This document shows, in pieces, positions 32,801-43,804 of a stretch of 49,688 nucleotides of DNA. Below the pieces are notes generated by a model that worked only from the letters and a program-made list of their open reading frames with translations, made no database searches and was not told where the DNA came from. Location of the stretch: assembly GCA_036897095.1 (NCBI GenBank), contig JAYMSP010000487.1, forward strand, positions 1 to 49,688, in the 5' to 3' direction. The position numbers and the translations under genes are program-made. The stretch is from Plantago elongata. Taxonomy: Eukaryota > Streptophyta > Magnoliopsida > Lamiales > Plantaginaceae. Numbering within the stretch: position 1 is the first letter of the stretch; each line of letters opens with the position of its first letter.

Positions 32801-35322
32801 ATTCGTTCTATGTGGATTTTCCGGCATAAAAAGAATTTTGATGGTTCTTTCGAGCGGCACAAGGCTCGTCTTGTCTGTGATGGCAGATCTCAACAGGTTG
32901 ACATTGATTGTGACGAGACTTTTAGTCCGATTGTCAAACCGGCTACTATCTGGATTGTTCTTAGCATCGCTCTTTCTCGCTCGTGGACTATTAATCAACT
33001 GGATGTCAAGAATGTTTTTGTTCATGTCAATCTTCACGAAACTGTTTATATGCATCAACCATTGGGATTCAGGAATAAAACACACCCGAATTATGTGTCT
33101 GTGAAGAAGTCTCTTTGTGGTTTGAAGCAAGCCCTAGAGATTGGTACCAACGTTTTGTTGATTTCGTTTGTACCATTGGCCTCTGCCACAGCTACTCGGA
33201 TCACTCACTCTTCATCTACTCTCGAGGAACCGACACATCATATATTCTTCTCTATGTGGACGACATTATTCTCGCCGCATCCTCTGATACGCTACGGCTA
33301 TCATTCATGAAGATCCTCGGTGCGGAATTTGCAATGAAGGACCTCGGTCCCTTATCATATTTTTTGGGTATTTCGGTTACTCGTACAACAGCTGGTTTGC
33401 CATGTGAGAATCCGTCTCTTTATCGTTCCCTTGCAGGTGCCTTGCGATACTTGACCTTCACTCGACCTGACATCTCCTATGTAGTTCAACAAGTTTTTCT
33501 TTACATGCACAATCCAGGGTCGACCACATAAATGATCTCAAACGCATCATTCGATATATACAGGGCACTAGTACTCTCGGTCTCCATCTCTACAATATCA
33601 CCGTCAGCTCTCTTGTCTCCTATATGGATGGGCGGTTGTTCGAACATTCGCCGTTCTACTTCTGGCCATTGTGTTTTTCTTGGCGACAATCTTATCGCCG
33701 TTCTACTTCTGGCTATTGTGTTTTTCTTGGCGACAATCTTATCTCCTGGTATTCTAAGAGGCAACCAACGATCTCCAAATCTAGTGATGAGGCTGAGTAT
33801 CGAGGCGTTGCCAACATCTTTTTTGAGTTTTGTTGGCTTCGCAATATTCTTCTGGACCTATGTCGTCCGATTTCTAAAGCTACTTTAGTCTATTGCGACA
33901 ATGTCTCCGCCATATATCTTCCCGGCAACCCCGTGCAACATTAACGCAAGAAGCATATTGAGATGAACATTTATTTTGTCCGTGAAAAGGCTGCTAAAGG
34001 CGAAGTTCGAATTCGCCATGTTCCTTCTCACTATCAAATATCATATATCTTCACGAAAGTACTTCCGCGCATACTCTTTGATGATTTTTGTAACAGTCAT
34101 ACTTTCTCCCACTTCGACTGCGGGGTTGTGATATACTATGTAATCCTAATTAGATTAGATATAGCTTCTTATAATTTGTATATATACCCTACGTCATTTT
34201 ATGAAAAAACACGATTGATTATTCAATAATCTTGCAGTATTACATTTCTCCATTTACGAGCAGTACTAGAGCCACTCTATTCTCTATATGTGTTGTTGCG
34301 CCTATACTTTGACTCGGTTCATCGGTTGAACTAACATGTTTCTTTGTATTGTTGATAACTGATAGGATACCGCAGCTGCTACCAGCAAGGTGAATCCACA
34401 TTATCTTACTGATCCGATCAATATGGAGGCTTATTGTCATCTTGTCTGTTATCATGAATGTTTTGTTCCCTGTGATTGCTTTACAGGGTAAAGGATTTCC
34501 GGAGAGTAGCCTGGCTTCGGCTACTGAGAATCAGTACAAAGAATGGTACATGAAATTAGAGGAAAAGGTGGTTATGATTTCTTCCTTGGTCATACAGTCA
34601 GTAACTATTTTTTGCATGAGTTTATAAATGATCTTGTTCGGCTTTCTTTTTTGACTTTTTTAGGCTGAGGAGTTGATGTTGCATAAGCTCACGCTGAACA
34701 GGGAATTGTTTCATGCCCGTGGCCAAAATAAAGTGGTAATACTTTACTTCACCTTCCATCATAAGTTCGTTGATAATATTGCCCTGTGCTAGGTAGCACT
34801 TCCTAATGTAGACCTGGTTGATTATTTTCTCATGCCGGATGGTTGGTTTCTACAAAGGAAGCCGAATGTAGTTAGATGCATACTGTTATTAAATCCATAT
34901 ACTGCTCAAGTTAAGATGAATCTAGAGTTGTGTGATTGGAAGATGGTTGATATGTTCACGTCAAACACAATAGCCGATTAAGTTGTCTCATTCATGCCAA
35001 TCTGAATTCTGAATGTATGCTTGTCTATGGTCTCTTGTTTATGTACTTAATCAAAATGTTGTTTTGCTTGAAGTTTGGTTTTTCTGATTTTAAACAATTT
35101 CTTGGGAATATATAGTATGAGAAGATGTTAGCCGACTTGGGTGTCGCACTATCTGCGTCAGCTCAAAGCTCCATCGACCCTGCAACTGAGGCTGCTGCTG
35201 CTCCAGAGGCTGCTACAAATCTTCAGGATATAATGAAGAACAAGAAAAAGAATCAAGTTGCTCCAGATGAAGAGAAGAAGGATTCTCCACGGAAGAAGAG
35301 GAAGCAGAAGAACAATGCGTGA
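29899..35322 (+). CDS. AT-hook/coiled-coil protein, paralogue B (copia element in intron 1)
   Basis: Five exons: 29899-29952, 34366-34389, 34487-34567, 34664-34735, 35116-35322, all phase 0, 145 residues. It starts MGRPRKRALEKQ, an AT-hook (GRPRKR, 2-7). Exon 2 has only eight codons, starting GATACC like exon 2 of paralogue A and preceded by the same TTGATAG-type acceptor. Exons 3-4 (27-77) are predicted helical (YKEWYMKLEEKAEELM); exon 4 is exactly 72 nt in both genes. Exon 5 begins YEKMLADLG, runs through an Ala-rich part and ends in a basic KKDSPRKKRKQKNN, likely a nuclear signal. It is a tandem paralogue of A that lacks, or never gained, the 855-nt exon 2. Intron 1 is 4.4 kb because a decayed copia element sits in it. 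Function unknown; probably nuclear. The gene converges on the next one, 377 bp away. Confidence 0.78.
30421..30540 (+). repeat. 5' LTR of the intronic copia element
   Basis: Aligns with 34127-34244: TTTGATAGACTACGCAATC against TGTGATATACTATGTAATC at the start, and TTGATTATCCAATAAT against TTGATTATTCAATAAT near the end. The terminal TG has become TT. The ends are placed by this alignment. Confidence 0.75.
33648..33743 (+). repeat. 48-bp tandem duplication inside the copia RNase H region
   Basis: CCGTTCTACTTCTGGC, then ATTGTGTTTTTCTTGGCGAC, then AATCTTAT occurs twice in succession (about 33648-33695 and 33696-33743) with one or two differences. It duplicates the codons for the STSGYCVFLGDNL region. 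Confidence 0.85.
34127..34244 (+). repeat. 3' LTR of the intronic copia element
   Basis: Starts TGTGATATAC and ends CAGTATTACA, so TG...CA is kept. It is preceded by CTGCGGGGT, a polypurine-tract-like sequence in the expected place. It differs from the 5' LTR at many positions, pointing to an old insertion. Confidence 0.75.
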
Positions 35323-35699
35323 CTGTGATATTCTTTCTAGCACTTTACCTCTTTCTGTCAAATATTTTGTTCTTGCCGACAAACTTTTGCATTTCACCAT
35401 TAGCTTTCTTTCAAGTATACTGTTTCCCTTTTGGAAGAATCTCTGGACCCCTTTGGTGTAGTGTTGTTAAGGAAATGGAAGTGAACTGTTGTCGAGAATC
35501 TCAAGTATCATGTTCTTATGTAGTACCAAATTCATGTGTAGGATATAAAGAATTTGAAATTTCATATTGTTGCATTGTAAATTACATTGTAGCTAAGGAG
35601 AATACAATCGAATGAACTTCTCTCCACGGAGAATGTTTATGTAAATACGATACAATGTGCTGCACAAATGTAGTGCACCACCAGTCCACCACCATACTA

Positions 35700-36992
35700 T
35701 CAATCCTCTCCATAACAATCATCCAGAGATTTGCAGAACCCGAACATATCTCCTTCATTAGACATCTTCAGAATTCTGTCGTGACACTCGTCAGCCGTGT
35801 CCTCGGGGGTAGAAAACTCCAGGCCCATGCCCTTAACCAAGTTTTCATAAGAAGCTGACAGGTCTTGAGAGGTCAGCTGATGATACTCCACCAGCTGATG
35901 CAAGCACTGGTTTTCTCTTGTCAGGTTAGCATTCTCATTCGCCAATCGCGACTTTTCTGCTAGAAGCGCCTCCAATTGAAGCCTTACCTACACGAATAAA
36001 TGTAGAAAATACATTTAGAATGCAACGATTTTACATAATTCAATCCGAAAGTAGTACTGATAGTTACCAGATCATCATCATCAGGTGTAATCCCCTTGGC
36101 CATTCCATCGCGAAGTTTGCGATTCTCTTCCTCTAACAATCCACACCGTTCCTGCACGAAGCTCAAATCTGATCTAATTGACTTCAATTCCCTCGCCATA
36201 GTAGCTGCCTTCGTCGCCATAGAAATCGCCAGCTTAAGAAGCACAAGAAAACAGAATCACAATCTGAAAGAAGCCAAAGTGCCCAATGGTTTAGCCAATG
36301 TTATTAAAGGTACCTACATTTCTAGCCCTTTTGAACTTCCCAATTTCTTCCGGCTTCTTTTCTATTGCCTTCTCCGAATCTTCTTGTTCGTCAGCAGAAC
36401 CCAATTTTCGCTTCATCCCCCTCTTGTCTTCCTCTTCATTTTTATTGCTTCCGTCTTTATCTTCTTCGGCATTCGCATTCGCAACAGCAGATTGAACTAA
36501 ATCTGTCAATGTAGGTGGCCTAGCCAAATCTCTAGCTCCCTAAAAACACAAAACCAAACAATTCACTACTAAATCACTACCAAAGAAGACATCAAATACT
36601 CGATTCAAGAATTACCTGAAGCGCATTATCGAGATTGTCAGAGAGCTGAGAAAGAGAGTGAGCTACAGAATCAAACCCTCTCAGCAAAAGCAATGAGTCC
36701 TCCTTCAGAGTTGAGCTCTTGTTCCTCAAGCCGTCAATCTTTGTATCGACTGGAGGCTTTCGATTATTGATAAGTGTATCGACACGGCTGCGAAGGGTGG
36801 CCCAAAAATGCTTATCGGAAGATGGACTGAAGACTGGAGAGCTCAAAGATCCCTGTGAAAGCTGATGAGAATCATGAATTAGAGTTTGAATTGAATGAAG
36901 TGTGTAATTAAGAGGAAATGCTGATTGATGATGATGATGATGATGATAAGTTTGTTTACCTTGGTGAGAGGAGATTCGAGTGAAGTTGCCAT
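35700..36992 (-). CDS. Plant coiled-coil protein of unknown function
   Basis: Five exons: 36960-36992, 36616-36852, 36318-36539, 36068-36232, 35700-35987, all GT-AG and phase 0, giving 314 residues. It begins [11 protein letters not shown], then [20 protein letters not shown] (12-31), a helical region (about 50-90), an acidic and basic Glu/Lys-rich exon 3 (91-164) with possible nuclear signals KRGMKRK (129-135) and KFKRAR (158-163), and two coiled-coil stretches: [18 protein letters not shown] onward (about 177-207) and [18 protein letters not shown] onward (about 223-257). The C-terminus is acidic (DDCYGED). I do not recognise a named family, although the N-terminal motif looks conserved. 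A (GAT)7 repeat lies in intron 1 (36927-36947). It converges with the AT-hook gene B, leaving 377 bp between stop codons. Confidence 0.85.
36927..36947. repeat. (GAT)7 microsatellite in intron 1 of the coiled-coil gene
   Basis: Seven GAT units on the plus strand, inside the short first intron. Confidence 0.9.
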
Positions 36993-37355
36993 TAGATCAC
37001 AGAGAGATAGAGAGTGAGAAAGATGAGTTTTGTAACGGCTAGCTTTATGTTTAATTTGAGCTTTTTAAATATAGATGTGTTCTTAACGTTCTGATTATTG
37101 GACGGTGAGGATTTATTGTTCGATGAAGTCTATGGTAGGAAAATTGTGAGATTTAGCTAGGTGGCACTTTTAAAGATGAGTCAAGACAAAAAAAACTCAA
37201 ATTTTGACTTGAAAAAGATTTAAATATTCACATTTCCCATTCATTAGATTGAAAGAGACAAAGTGTTGCATGCTTCATAAAAAGATTATAAATCGAAAAT
37301 AAAGAGAAACAAACAAGAGTAGAACAGTAATATGTAAGTAAAAAAAAAGGTTAAG

Positions 37356-37427
37356 TGTGGCTGCTGGGATTCGAGCCCAGGTCTCCACGGCCACAACGTG
37401 GAATTCTTACCACTAAACTACAGCCAC
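37356..37427 (-). tRNA. tRNA-His (anticodon GTG)
   Basis: 72 nt without intron or encoded CCA. The acceptor stem GTGGCTG/CAGCCAC has 7 pairs, the D arm contains TTTAGTGGTAAGA (A box), the anticodon loop TTGTGGC reads GTG for histidine, and the T arm has GGGCTCGAATCCC (B box). A run of T follows on the transcribed strand (plus-strand A run at about 37340-37348), as expected for pol III termination. Confidence 0.96.
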
Positions 37428-38868
37428 TTCATTGTTTAACTTGGAGTTCCTTGCGTATTCAAATCCTTTGTGTATAATACTTAGTGTCATAATTTGATTA
37501 CCTTAGCTTATAGTATATCAATTCTGAACCAGTTTTCACGCAGTTATGATGCAGTTATTCTGTAAAGATGATATTCATTGGTTTCTATTTTCTCTCTTCT
37601 GATCACGAATGAGTAAGCACGAGACATATAAAATGAAGCTTGATGTTACGAATGTGCTTCATAAGCTTGGCCTGATTCAGTTGATGATGAGAAACAATAT
37701 GATTCCTACTTCCTAATACGTTTATGTGAAGACTTGGCATGTCATAATTTCTTTGCAAATCACAACGTGAATAGTATATAAAGAATGTTTTTATGTTAGC
37801 TTCAATATAATTCATAATATAAAGGATGTCACATAATTGAGTATAAGTACATATGTTAGAATTAATTTTGTATTTAAAGGTTTCTCATAATTAAGTATTT
37901 TCAAATTGATTAAGTCATCAAGATTTTTTAATTATCTAAACAAAATCAGTTAAACTTCATTTTAGATTACATTGAGAATTAATTTATTCATGCAATACTA
38001 AAAAAATTTAATTTGTGGTATAAGATACACATTCACTAATTGATTTGTTGCTAATTTATCTTATATTATCATTGTGAGAGTAGACTATGTAAAATGTATG
38101 CGTACTATATTTATTTGTCAATTCAAATTAATATTTTTGTGTATAAAATATTAATTTATTATTAATTCAAATGGCATATTTGAAATTATTGTTGATTTTA
38201 ATAGTATACTACATGGCGTTAAAATGACAGAGCTGTCCAGCACAATGGACTACAGAACAGTGTCGACAGCTATTCATATTGGTGTATTGTTGTCTGATTA
38301 GGAAGGTATATTAGAGCAATTAACTTACTCCTTAATGATTGATTTAAGGACATAACTTACTCATTAATGATTTTAATAGTATACCTCGAACATAACACAA
38401 GCTACATTATATGTTACATTTTCAAATTTTAAATATATGACTATTATGAATCATTACATCATAATATAAAGAGGAAAGATTTTATAAACAGTAATAAAAT
38501 ATCTTTATTTGAAGAGTGAAGTATTAAAATTCGAAGTAATATAAATGAATATATAATACCACAAAACATCAACAGTGTACTGTTTACACGCCAGATAAGT
38601 TAGGACTATACTTCCATCTTAATCATCTTACTAATATTCATGAACAGTAGATAATTACTTGTTGTTTATATGTCTAGTCGTTGTCATTTCACTCAAGTTG
38701 ATGATGACTGCTCAACAATATATTTGATTAATCAGTGTAAAAATGGAAATTATAATGTGACTAATTACATCAGACGTAGAATACCACCCACCAGAACTTG
38801 TATAATTAACATTTTAAAATTAGTAGTTGACACATTATTTTTCCCATGAAGGTGATGTTTTTAATATC

Positions 38869-38970
38869 GATGGAGTGACCATCTCCCCACTTAAATTGAA
38901 TATTTTGCACAAAACAAACTCAATTTCATTTGGAAAAAGCCACTCAAATTACATCCCAATCAACCTCTAA
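38869..38970 (+). repeat. Dispersed MITE-like repeat, copy 2
   Basis: Contains GGAGTGACCATCTCCCCACT, then TTAAATTGAATATTTTG, then CCACTCAAATTACATCCCAA. It matches 47648-47750 in the same orientation and 4796-4920 and 44360-44456 in inverse orientation. Confidence 0.65.
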
Positions 38971-40073
38971 CACATCTACCTATCTTCAATAGTTACTTTT
39001 TTTGGAGTATTTATTTAATCATCCCGCCCATATATATGTCCTCAATAACTCTCTTTTATTAGTTTTGAATCAATTATACTCATCAAACTTAAAAAATGAA
39101 TTCCAATTTCCCTTGATAAAATAAGTGTTTGAGTCTGTTAATTCGGACAAACCAATTAATTCTACTAATCGGTCTAATGTGAAAATCTGAGTGTACTTTC
39201 CCTAAAAAATAGTATATTCAACTTATCAACTACTATTAGATTATGTAAAAGCAAGTTTTGCTAACATACACACCATTTTTATAGTAGTTTGCAATTTCAT
39301 CGTTTAAATCACATGATCCATTATTTTAGAGAATATTTGGTCTACGATTAAAACCATAAAAACCTAGTCAAACCCACCTAAATTCATTCTTAACTCAAGC
39401 TTTAACTATATACCAAATATTCCTTACTTAATAACTTGAAAGTGTGCGTCGGAGTATAGAAATATTCTTTTATTTGAAAGCTTATAGTACTAAGTATGTC
39501 TTTTTTATACGATTATAAATTTTTTAATAAACGTCAAGAACACAAATAAGGCTCTCAGCGAAATAATATTTGTATATATAGTATGTTAATAAGTTATTAA
39601 CAATATTGTATACTAATCGTATGGCGTTGTGTGTAAATTGTAATTGTTTGTATTTATATAATTTGTGCAATGTTATATATTAATTGTGCGGTTGAAACTT
39701 TTTATTTAGAACTTTCAAAAGAGTTTCTATATAGATAGTTAATAATATTCAGAACAAATCAATAATGAACAATCAAATGTAGCGGAAGAAAATCAATAAT
39801 AAAAGTAATACTAAAACATTTAAGCTGGACACGCAATGCTACTATTAAACTTATCACAAGGCACACCGACACTATTATTCAAAATCCAGTTATCTCTCTC
39901 TCGGGTATAAAATGTAACATGGCTAAATTTATTATTTATAGGTTTATCATTATTTCCTGTCAACCGCATTTATTCAGCTTAACAAAATTCATTTGCATCA
40001 AATCCTTTCACTAAGAAGATGTAGGACGTCACCACCAACTGATCACTGACTTATAAGTTCGAATTATTAATTT

Positions 40074-40318
40074 GTCTATTATAGATCATCTGACTAGCTA
40101 GTGTTGTGCATTATAAGGTGATAAGAACATTAATATAACATACATGTATATTGTGTTAGTGTCATACTTCACTTTATATTGTGTTGGTAATAGTTCGTCT
40201 ATTATAGATCGTCTGACTAGCTAGTGTCGTGCATTCTAAGGTGTTAAGAACATTAATATAACATACATGTATATTGTGTTAGTGTCATACTTTACATTAT
40301 ATCGCGTTGATACACACT
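40074..40318 (+). repeat. Tandem duplication, period 123 bp
   Basis: GTCTATTATAGATC, CTGACTAGCTAGTG, GTGCATT, AAGAACATTAATATAACATA and TATTGTGTTAGTGTCATACT recur in order at 40074 and at 40197. The copies differ at a handful of positions. The unit contains no obvious gene. Confidence 0.9.
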
Positions 40319-40471
40319 TACACATATCTTTAATTGAAATGTTGAATTGAGTCAAGTAACAAGAAACCATCTTACATTTACAATAATTTTAATATCAAAT
40401 CAACAAATCATATAATAAACATGATCCAAGTAAATATATGCTATTAATAAAAAATAAACAAATATTACACA

Positions 40472-41128
40472 ATGCATTTAAAAATATTTCTTGAACCTTT
40501 TTCATTTTTACCCAACACCAAAACATACAAAGAAGTACGAATAACACTGACGGTGCTTCCTCCACCAATGTACATCTGCGTCAACATTAACGGTTCTTCC
40601 TTGGGATCCCCGGGTCATAGTGGAGTAGGTTGTGTGTTCCGTCGGGAGGACGGTTCCTTTATATGTGCACTTTCTTCTTACATTGATATCACAAATAATA
40701 ACACAGCTGAACTCTTGGCTATTCGCTCCAGTATGTTACATGCGATAAAGATGGGAATTAAAAAATTGCTTATTCGTACTAACTCCATGTATGTATTTCA
40801 TGTTTTATGCAGTGGGATAGTACCGTACAGGACAATGCAAGTTCTAATGGCTGAGATTCGCATCCAATCACAAATTTTTAAAGATCTGAAGCTCCAGTGC
40901 ATTTACCGTGCATTCAATTGGTCTGCTGATCTTTTAGCACGCTTTGCTAATTCTCGTTTAATTCTAAAAGTAGTTCCCTTGGCCCAATATCATGTACCCT
41001 CTAGGAAGATGAATCGGGTGTGGTTGTCAGCTCCCTCGTGGTTGGATGTATGTTTGTATAAAGACTTATCAGAGGGCATATTCGTGAAGTGTCAACTCTA
41101 CTGGATCGTGCGTCGTATAAAACTTTAG
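40472..41128 (+). CDS. RNase H-like protein, LINE-derived, catalytic Asp residues replaced
   Basis: A single uninterrupted 218-residue frame. Residues 34-160 match the RNase H-like (RVT_3) domain found at the C-terminus of plant LINEs: VNINGSSLGSPGHSGVGCVF, NNTAELLAIRSSM, LLIRTNSMYVFHVL, IYRAFNWSADLLARFAN. The tail with WLSAPSWLDVCLYKDLSEG is also LINE-like. Of the four acidic catalytic positions, Glu80 and Asp153 are kept but the two usual Asp are Asn40 (INGS, normally TDGS) and Asn104 (TNS, normally TDS), so nuclease activity is unlikely. No upstream reverse transcriptase is seen. It is either a 5'-truncated LINE relic that happens to remain open or a retained non-catalytic domain. The start ATG is uncertain, because the first 30 residues have no support. 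Confidence 0.6.
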   Translation: MHLKIFLEPFSFLPNTKTYKEVRITLTVLPPPMYICVNINGSSLGSPGHSGVGCVFRREDGSFICALSSYIDITNNNTAELLAIRSSMLHAIKMGIKKLLIRTNSMYVFHVLCSGIVPYRTMQVLMAEIRIQSQIFKDLKLQCIYRAFNWSADLLARFANSRLILKVVPLAQYHVPSRKMNRVWLSAPSWLDVCLYKDLSEGIFVKCQLYWIVRRIKL

Positions 41129-41299
41129 TTCGAACAAAGGAATATACTACTTTTTAAAATAAAAGAAAAAATGTTGCGTGCTCGATGAAATTGTTCACAA
41201 GATAAAAGAACCGTATAGGCAATTAATCCATAGAGAACTCACAATCAAGAAGTAGTGGGGTATTTTATCTATTTTCTTTGTTTTCCTTATTATCATTTT

Positions 41300-42659
41300 C
41301 TTTTGTTAAATCTCCATGTGAAGTCACCTAAAAAGAGAGAAAAGCACTTTAGTATTTCTCTTGCTTTTGCAAATTTGCTTCTCCAATCAATCAATCAATC
41401 CATCCAATTTCTTGATTCCTTTGTAGATACAGAAAGAAAAGATACTAGTTTTCGTACTCCAAGTTTCAGTGATTCGATTACATTTATAGATACATCACTT
41501 TCCGTGTGTTCAATCAATGTAGAAGGTTGCTGGTAAAGATTGGAGCTCCAGATCTCTGAATCACTGTAATTGTTCTTCAATTGCGTTTATTACTGTTATT
41601 TTATTGGGTGTGTTTTGTTTTGTTATGGTAATTTGATGATTTGTGTAGTTTTCTTTGAGATCTTTTACTTGAAGTGAAAATGTTCAGCTCAAGAAATGGT
41701 TTTATTGTGATTCTATCTTTGTCTGTAGTTTTCTGTATGTGTTGAGTGCAGACTGTGTAGTGTTGTTGATAGTTGCTTTGTGACGTAGTTTCTTGGGGAA
41801 AATGGTATTTTGACGGTGGATCTGGCTATGGATTTTCGCTTATGTGTTGCAATGTTGCTCTTGGTACTAGCTTTTGTTGCAAAATGGAGATTTAGGCTAG
41901 CTAATCTGTGTAGTTTATGCTTATAGCAAGCAATTACTTGCTGATTCTTAAGCTGTTCAGAACTGAGGGAGAGGTGAGTGATTCAAGAATCAGTGTCGAA
42001 ATTTCAGTTTGTTACTGACATTGAGCTAATTTGAGCCCTAACTCTGAACTTTGTTGTACATGATAGGAATAAATTTTACTTCTTGGCTTCTTGTGAATCT
42101 TTTTGCGTTAGTAACGTCGTTACTCCCACGTGTCAGCTTCTGATGTGCTGCATCAGAGTATCGGTGCGGTGAAGATATGTTTTTGTCCATGTCTTGATTG
42201 ACGGCATATGCCATTCGTTCTGCTTAGGGGTTAGAGTGTTTTTTACTTCAATCCTTGTATCCTCCGGAATCTATGAGAGCTTTAGTTAAAAATGGTAAGT
42301 GGATCTAGAATAAGATTAAAATAATTATTGAATGTGATTATGTTTATGATAGGTCAGTCGCGTAAGTAAATGTAGTACAAGCTTGTAGAAGAGGATCTTA
42401 TCTGTGGACTTTATGACTAAAATCCGTTATAGCACTATGGAATCTTGCTCAACGTATCATGCATATAATTGGATGTGGTTTTATAATACATACTTCTTTT
42501 ACTCTAGAAATTTGCCATCTATAATGTGGATCGTCTAACTCATACTTTACAATCCTCGTCAATTTGTTTTTTTGAATAGTTTTGGGTATTAGGTTTCCAT
42601 TTGAAAGAAGAAAATAAGAAGATTATTTATCAATATCTATCTCTTGCAGAATTACTGGT
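41300..42659 (+). other. Probable 5' leader exon and leader intron of the cyclin gene
   Basis: A CT/CAAT-rich stretch with AATCAATCAATCAATCCATCC (about 41384-41404) looks like a 5' UTR exon that may end at a donor GCTG|GTAAAG (41532/41533). A good acceptor CTCTTGCAG|AATTACTGG lies at 42659/42660, 46 bp before the cyclin ATG. The span between is T-rich and non-coding, as expected of a leader intron. This is inferred from splice signals only. Confidence 0.5.
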
Positions 42660-42705
42660 ACTTTAGAGTTCTGACAGTTGAAGATACTTGAACTGATAGT
42701 ACACA

Positions 42706-43804
42706 ATGGGAGCTTTGGCACCTGAAACTGAGATGCTATGCCCGAATGACTATGTGACACTGGGACTTAAGGATTCAATCAATGGAAGTCTGAGAAAACC
42801 TCATATTCTGTCACTTATTGCATCTTTTCTGGATAGTTGTATTCAGAAAAATGAGAGAATACTGGAGAGTTCAAAAGCCAAAGATGTAATCACCGTGTTT
42901 CACGGTTTAAGAGCACCTTCCCTGAGCATTCAACAGTATCTTGAGCGGATTTATAAGTATTCATGCTGCAGCCCTGCCTGTTTTGTCATTGCACATGTAT
43001 ATATAGACAGATATATTGAGCGTACAAATATATACGTAACTTCCCTCAATATCCACCGCCTTATCATCACAAGCGTAATGGTGGCTGCCAAATTTATGGA
43101 TGATGCGTAAGTTTCCTGAAGCACGTGCCTCCTATCCTTTGACTTAATTTTCCGGTCGAGGAACCATTACTGCTATATTCTCTCGTTGCTTTTTATTCCT
43201 TTTATGCTTGTTTGTTTACTTTCTATGTGCCATACACATCCAGAACAATTGCATAAAATCTGTTTTCTCTCCCATTTTAGCCTAATTTCCCCATGTGATT
43301 TTTTATTACGCAATTCCTGCCGTTTTTTTAAAAAGTCTGCACCAACATCCCTTTATTTCCAAACTTGAGAAGTCTTTTCGGTACCAAGGCTTGCTGATTT
43401 TGTTATGAAAAGGCTTATCTGCTGCATCTTATGAGACACAAGTGTCCATGCAATTAAAACAACACAAGAGCTGGCTCAAGTTTTCGTAATTTGTTCCTTA
43501 AAATGTTCCCATTGTTAACCTGCGGGAATTTCTAAGATGGTGTAGTTCTTTCAGATTCTTCAACAACGCATATTACGCAAGAGTTGGAGGCATAAGCACA
43601 TCAGAGTTGAACAAGTTGGAGATGAAGTTTTTGTTTGGTCTAGATTTCAGAATTTATATTAGTGTACATACATTTGGGAAGTATTGTTCTATCTTGAAGC
43701 AGCAAGCCAGTGGTGGACTTGTCGAACGCCCTCTCAAGGCATGTGGTGTGAAAGAAAGCTGGGCAAACAAAGATGATGCTTATTCTGAGTCAGTCGCTAG
43801 ATGA
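42706..43804 (+). CDS. P/U-type cyclin, CYCP3 (cyclin-U2) group
   Basis: Two exons, 42706-43106 and 43555-43804, joined across a phase-2 GT-AG intron to give 216 residues, the usual size for plant P-type (U-type) cyclins. The cyclin box contains VFHGLRAPSLSIQQYLERIY, KYSCCSPACFVIAHVYIDRY and HRLIITSVMVAAKFMDD, then after the junction FFNNAYYARVGGISTSELNK, LEMKFLFGLDF and a short tail ending SESVAR. The N-terminus (YVTLGLKDSI, LRKP) and C-terminus resemble the Arabidopsis CYCP3 (cyclin-U2) proteins more than CYCP4. P-type cyclins are PHO80-like and partner CDKs, linking nutrient or hormone state to cell division. The start is the only ATG before the conserved N-terminus. A leader intron upstream is likely. 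Confidence 0.93.

Larger units (their letters stand above)
30421..34244 (+). mobile_element. Decayed Ty1-copia retrotransposon in intron 1 of paralogue B
   Basis: Same strand as the host gene. Diverged LTRs of about 120 bp flank it. Inside, in order, are remnants of protease (31144-31458, with DSGASSHMT), integrase (about 31500-32340, heavily broken), reverse transcriptase (32726-33531, with GRSQQVDIDCDETFSPI, YMHQPLGF, LYVDDIIL) and RNase H (about 33640-34110, with STSGYCVFLGDNL, SSDEAEYRG, RHVPSHYQ). Frames change repeatedly and stops interrupt them, so no full polyprotein is possible. The gag region (30541-31140) is not recognisable. The order PR-INT-RT-RH is diagnostic of copia. Confidence 0.9.
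37428..40471. other. Spacer with dispersed repeats
   Basis: AT-rich and non-coding apart from short chance frames. It holds one copy of the dispersed MITE-like repeat (38869-38970) and a 123-bp tandem duplication (40074-40318). Confidence 0.5.

Noticed and set aside
36096-36500. 134-codon plus-strand frame
   Set aside because: Antisense to exons 3-4 of the coiled-coil gene; hydrophobic by mirror of its acidic codons.
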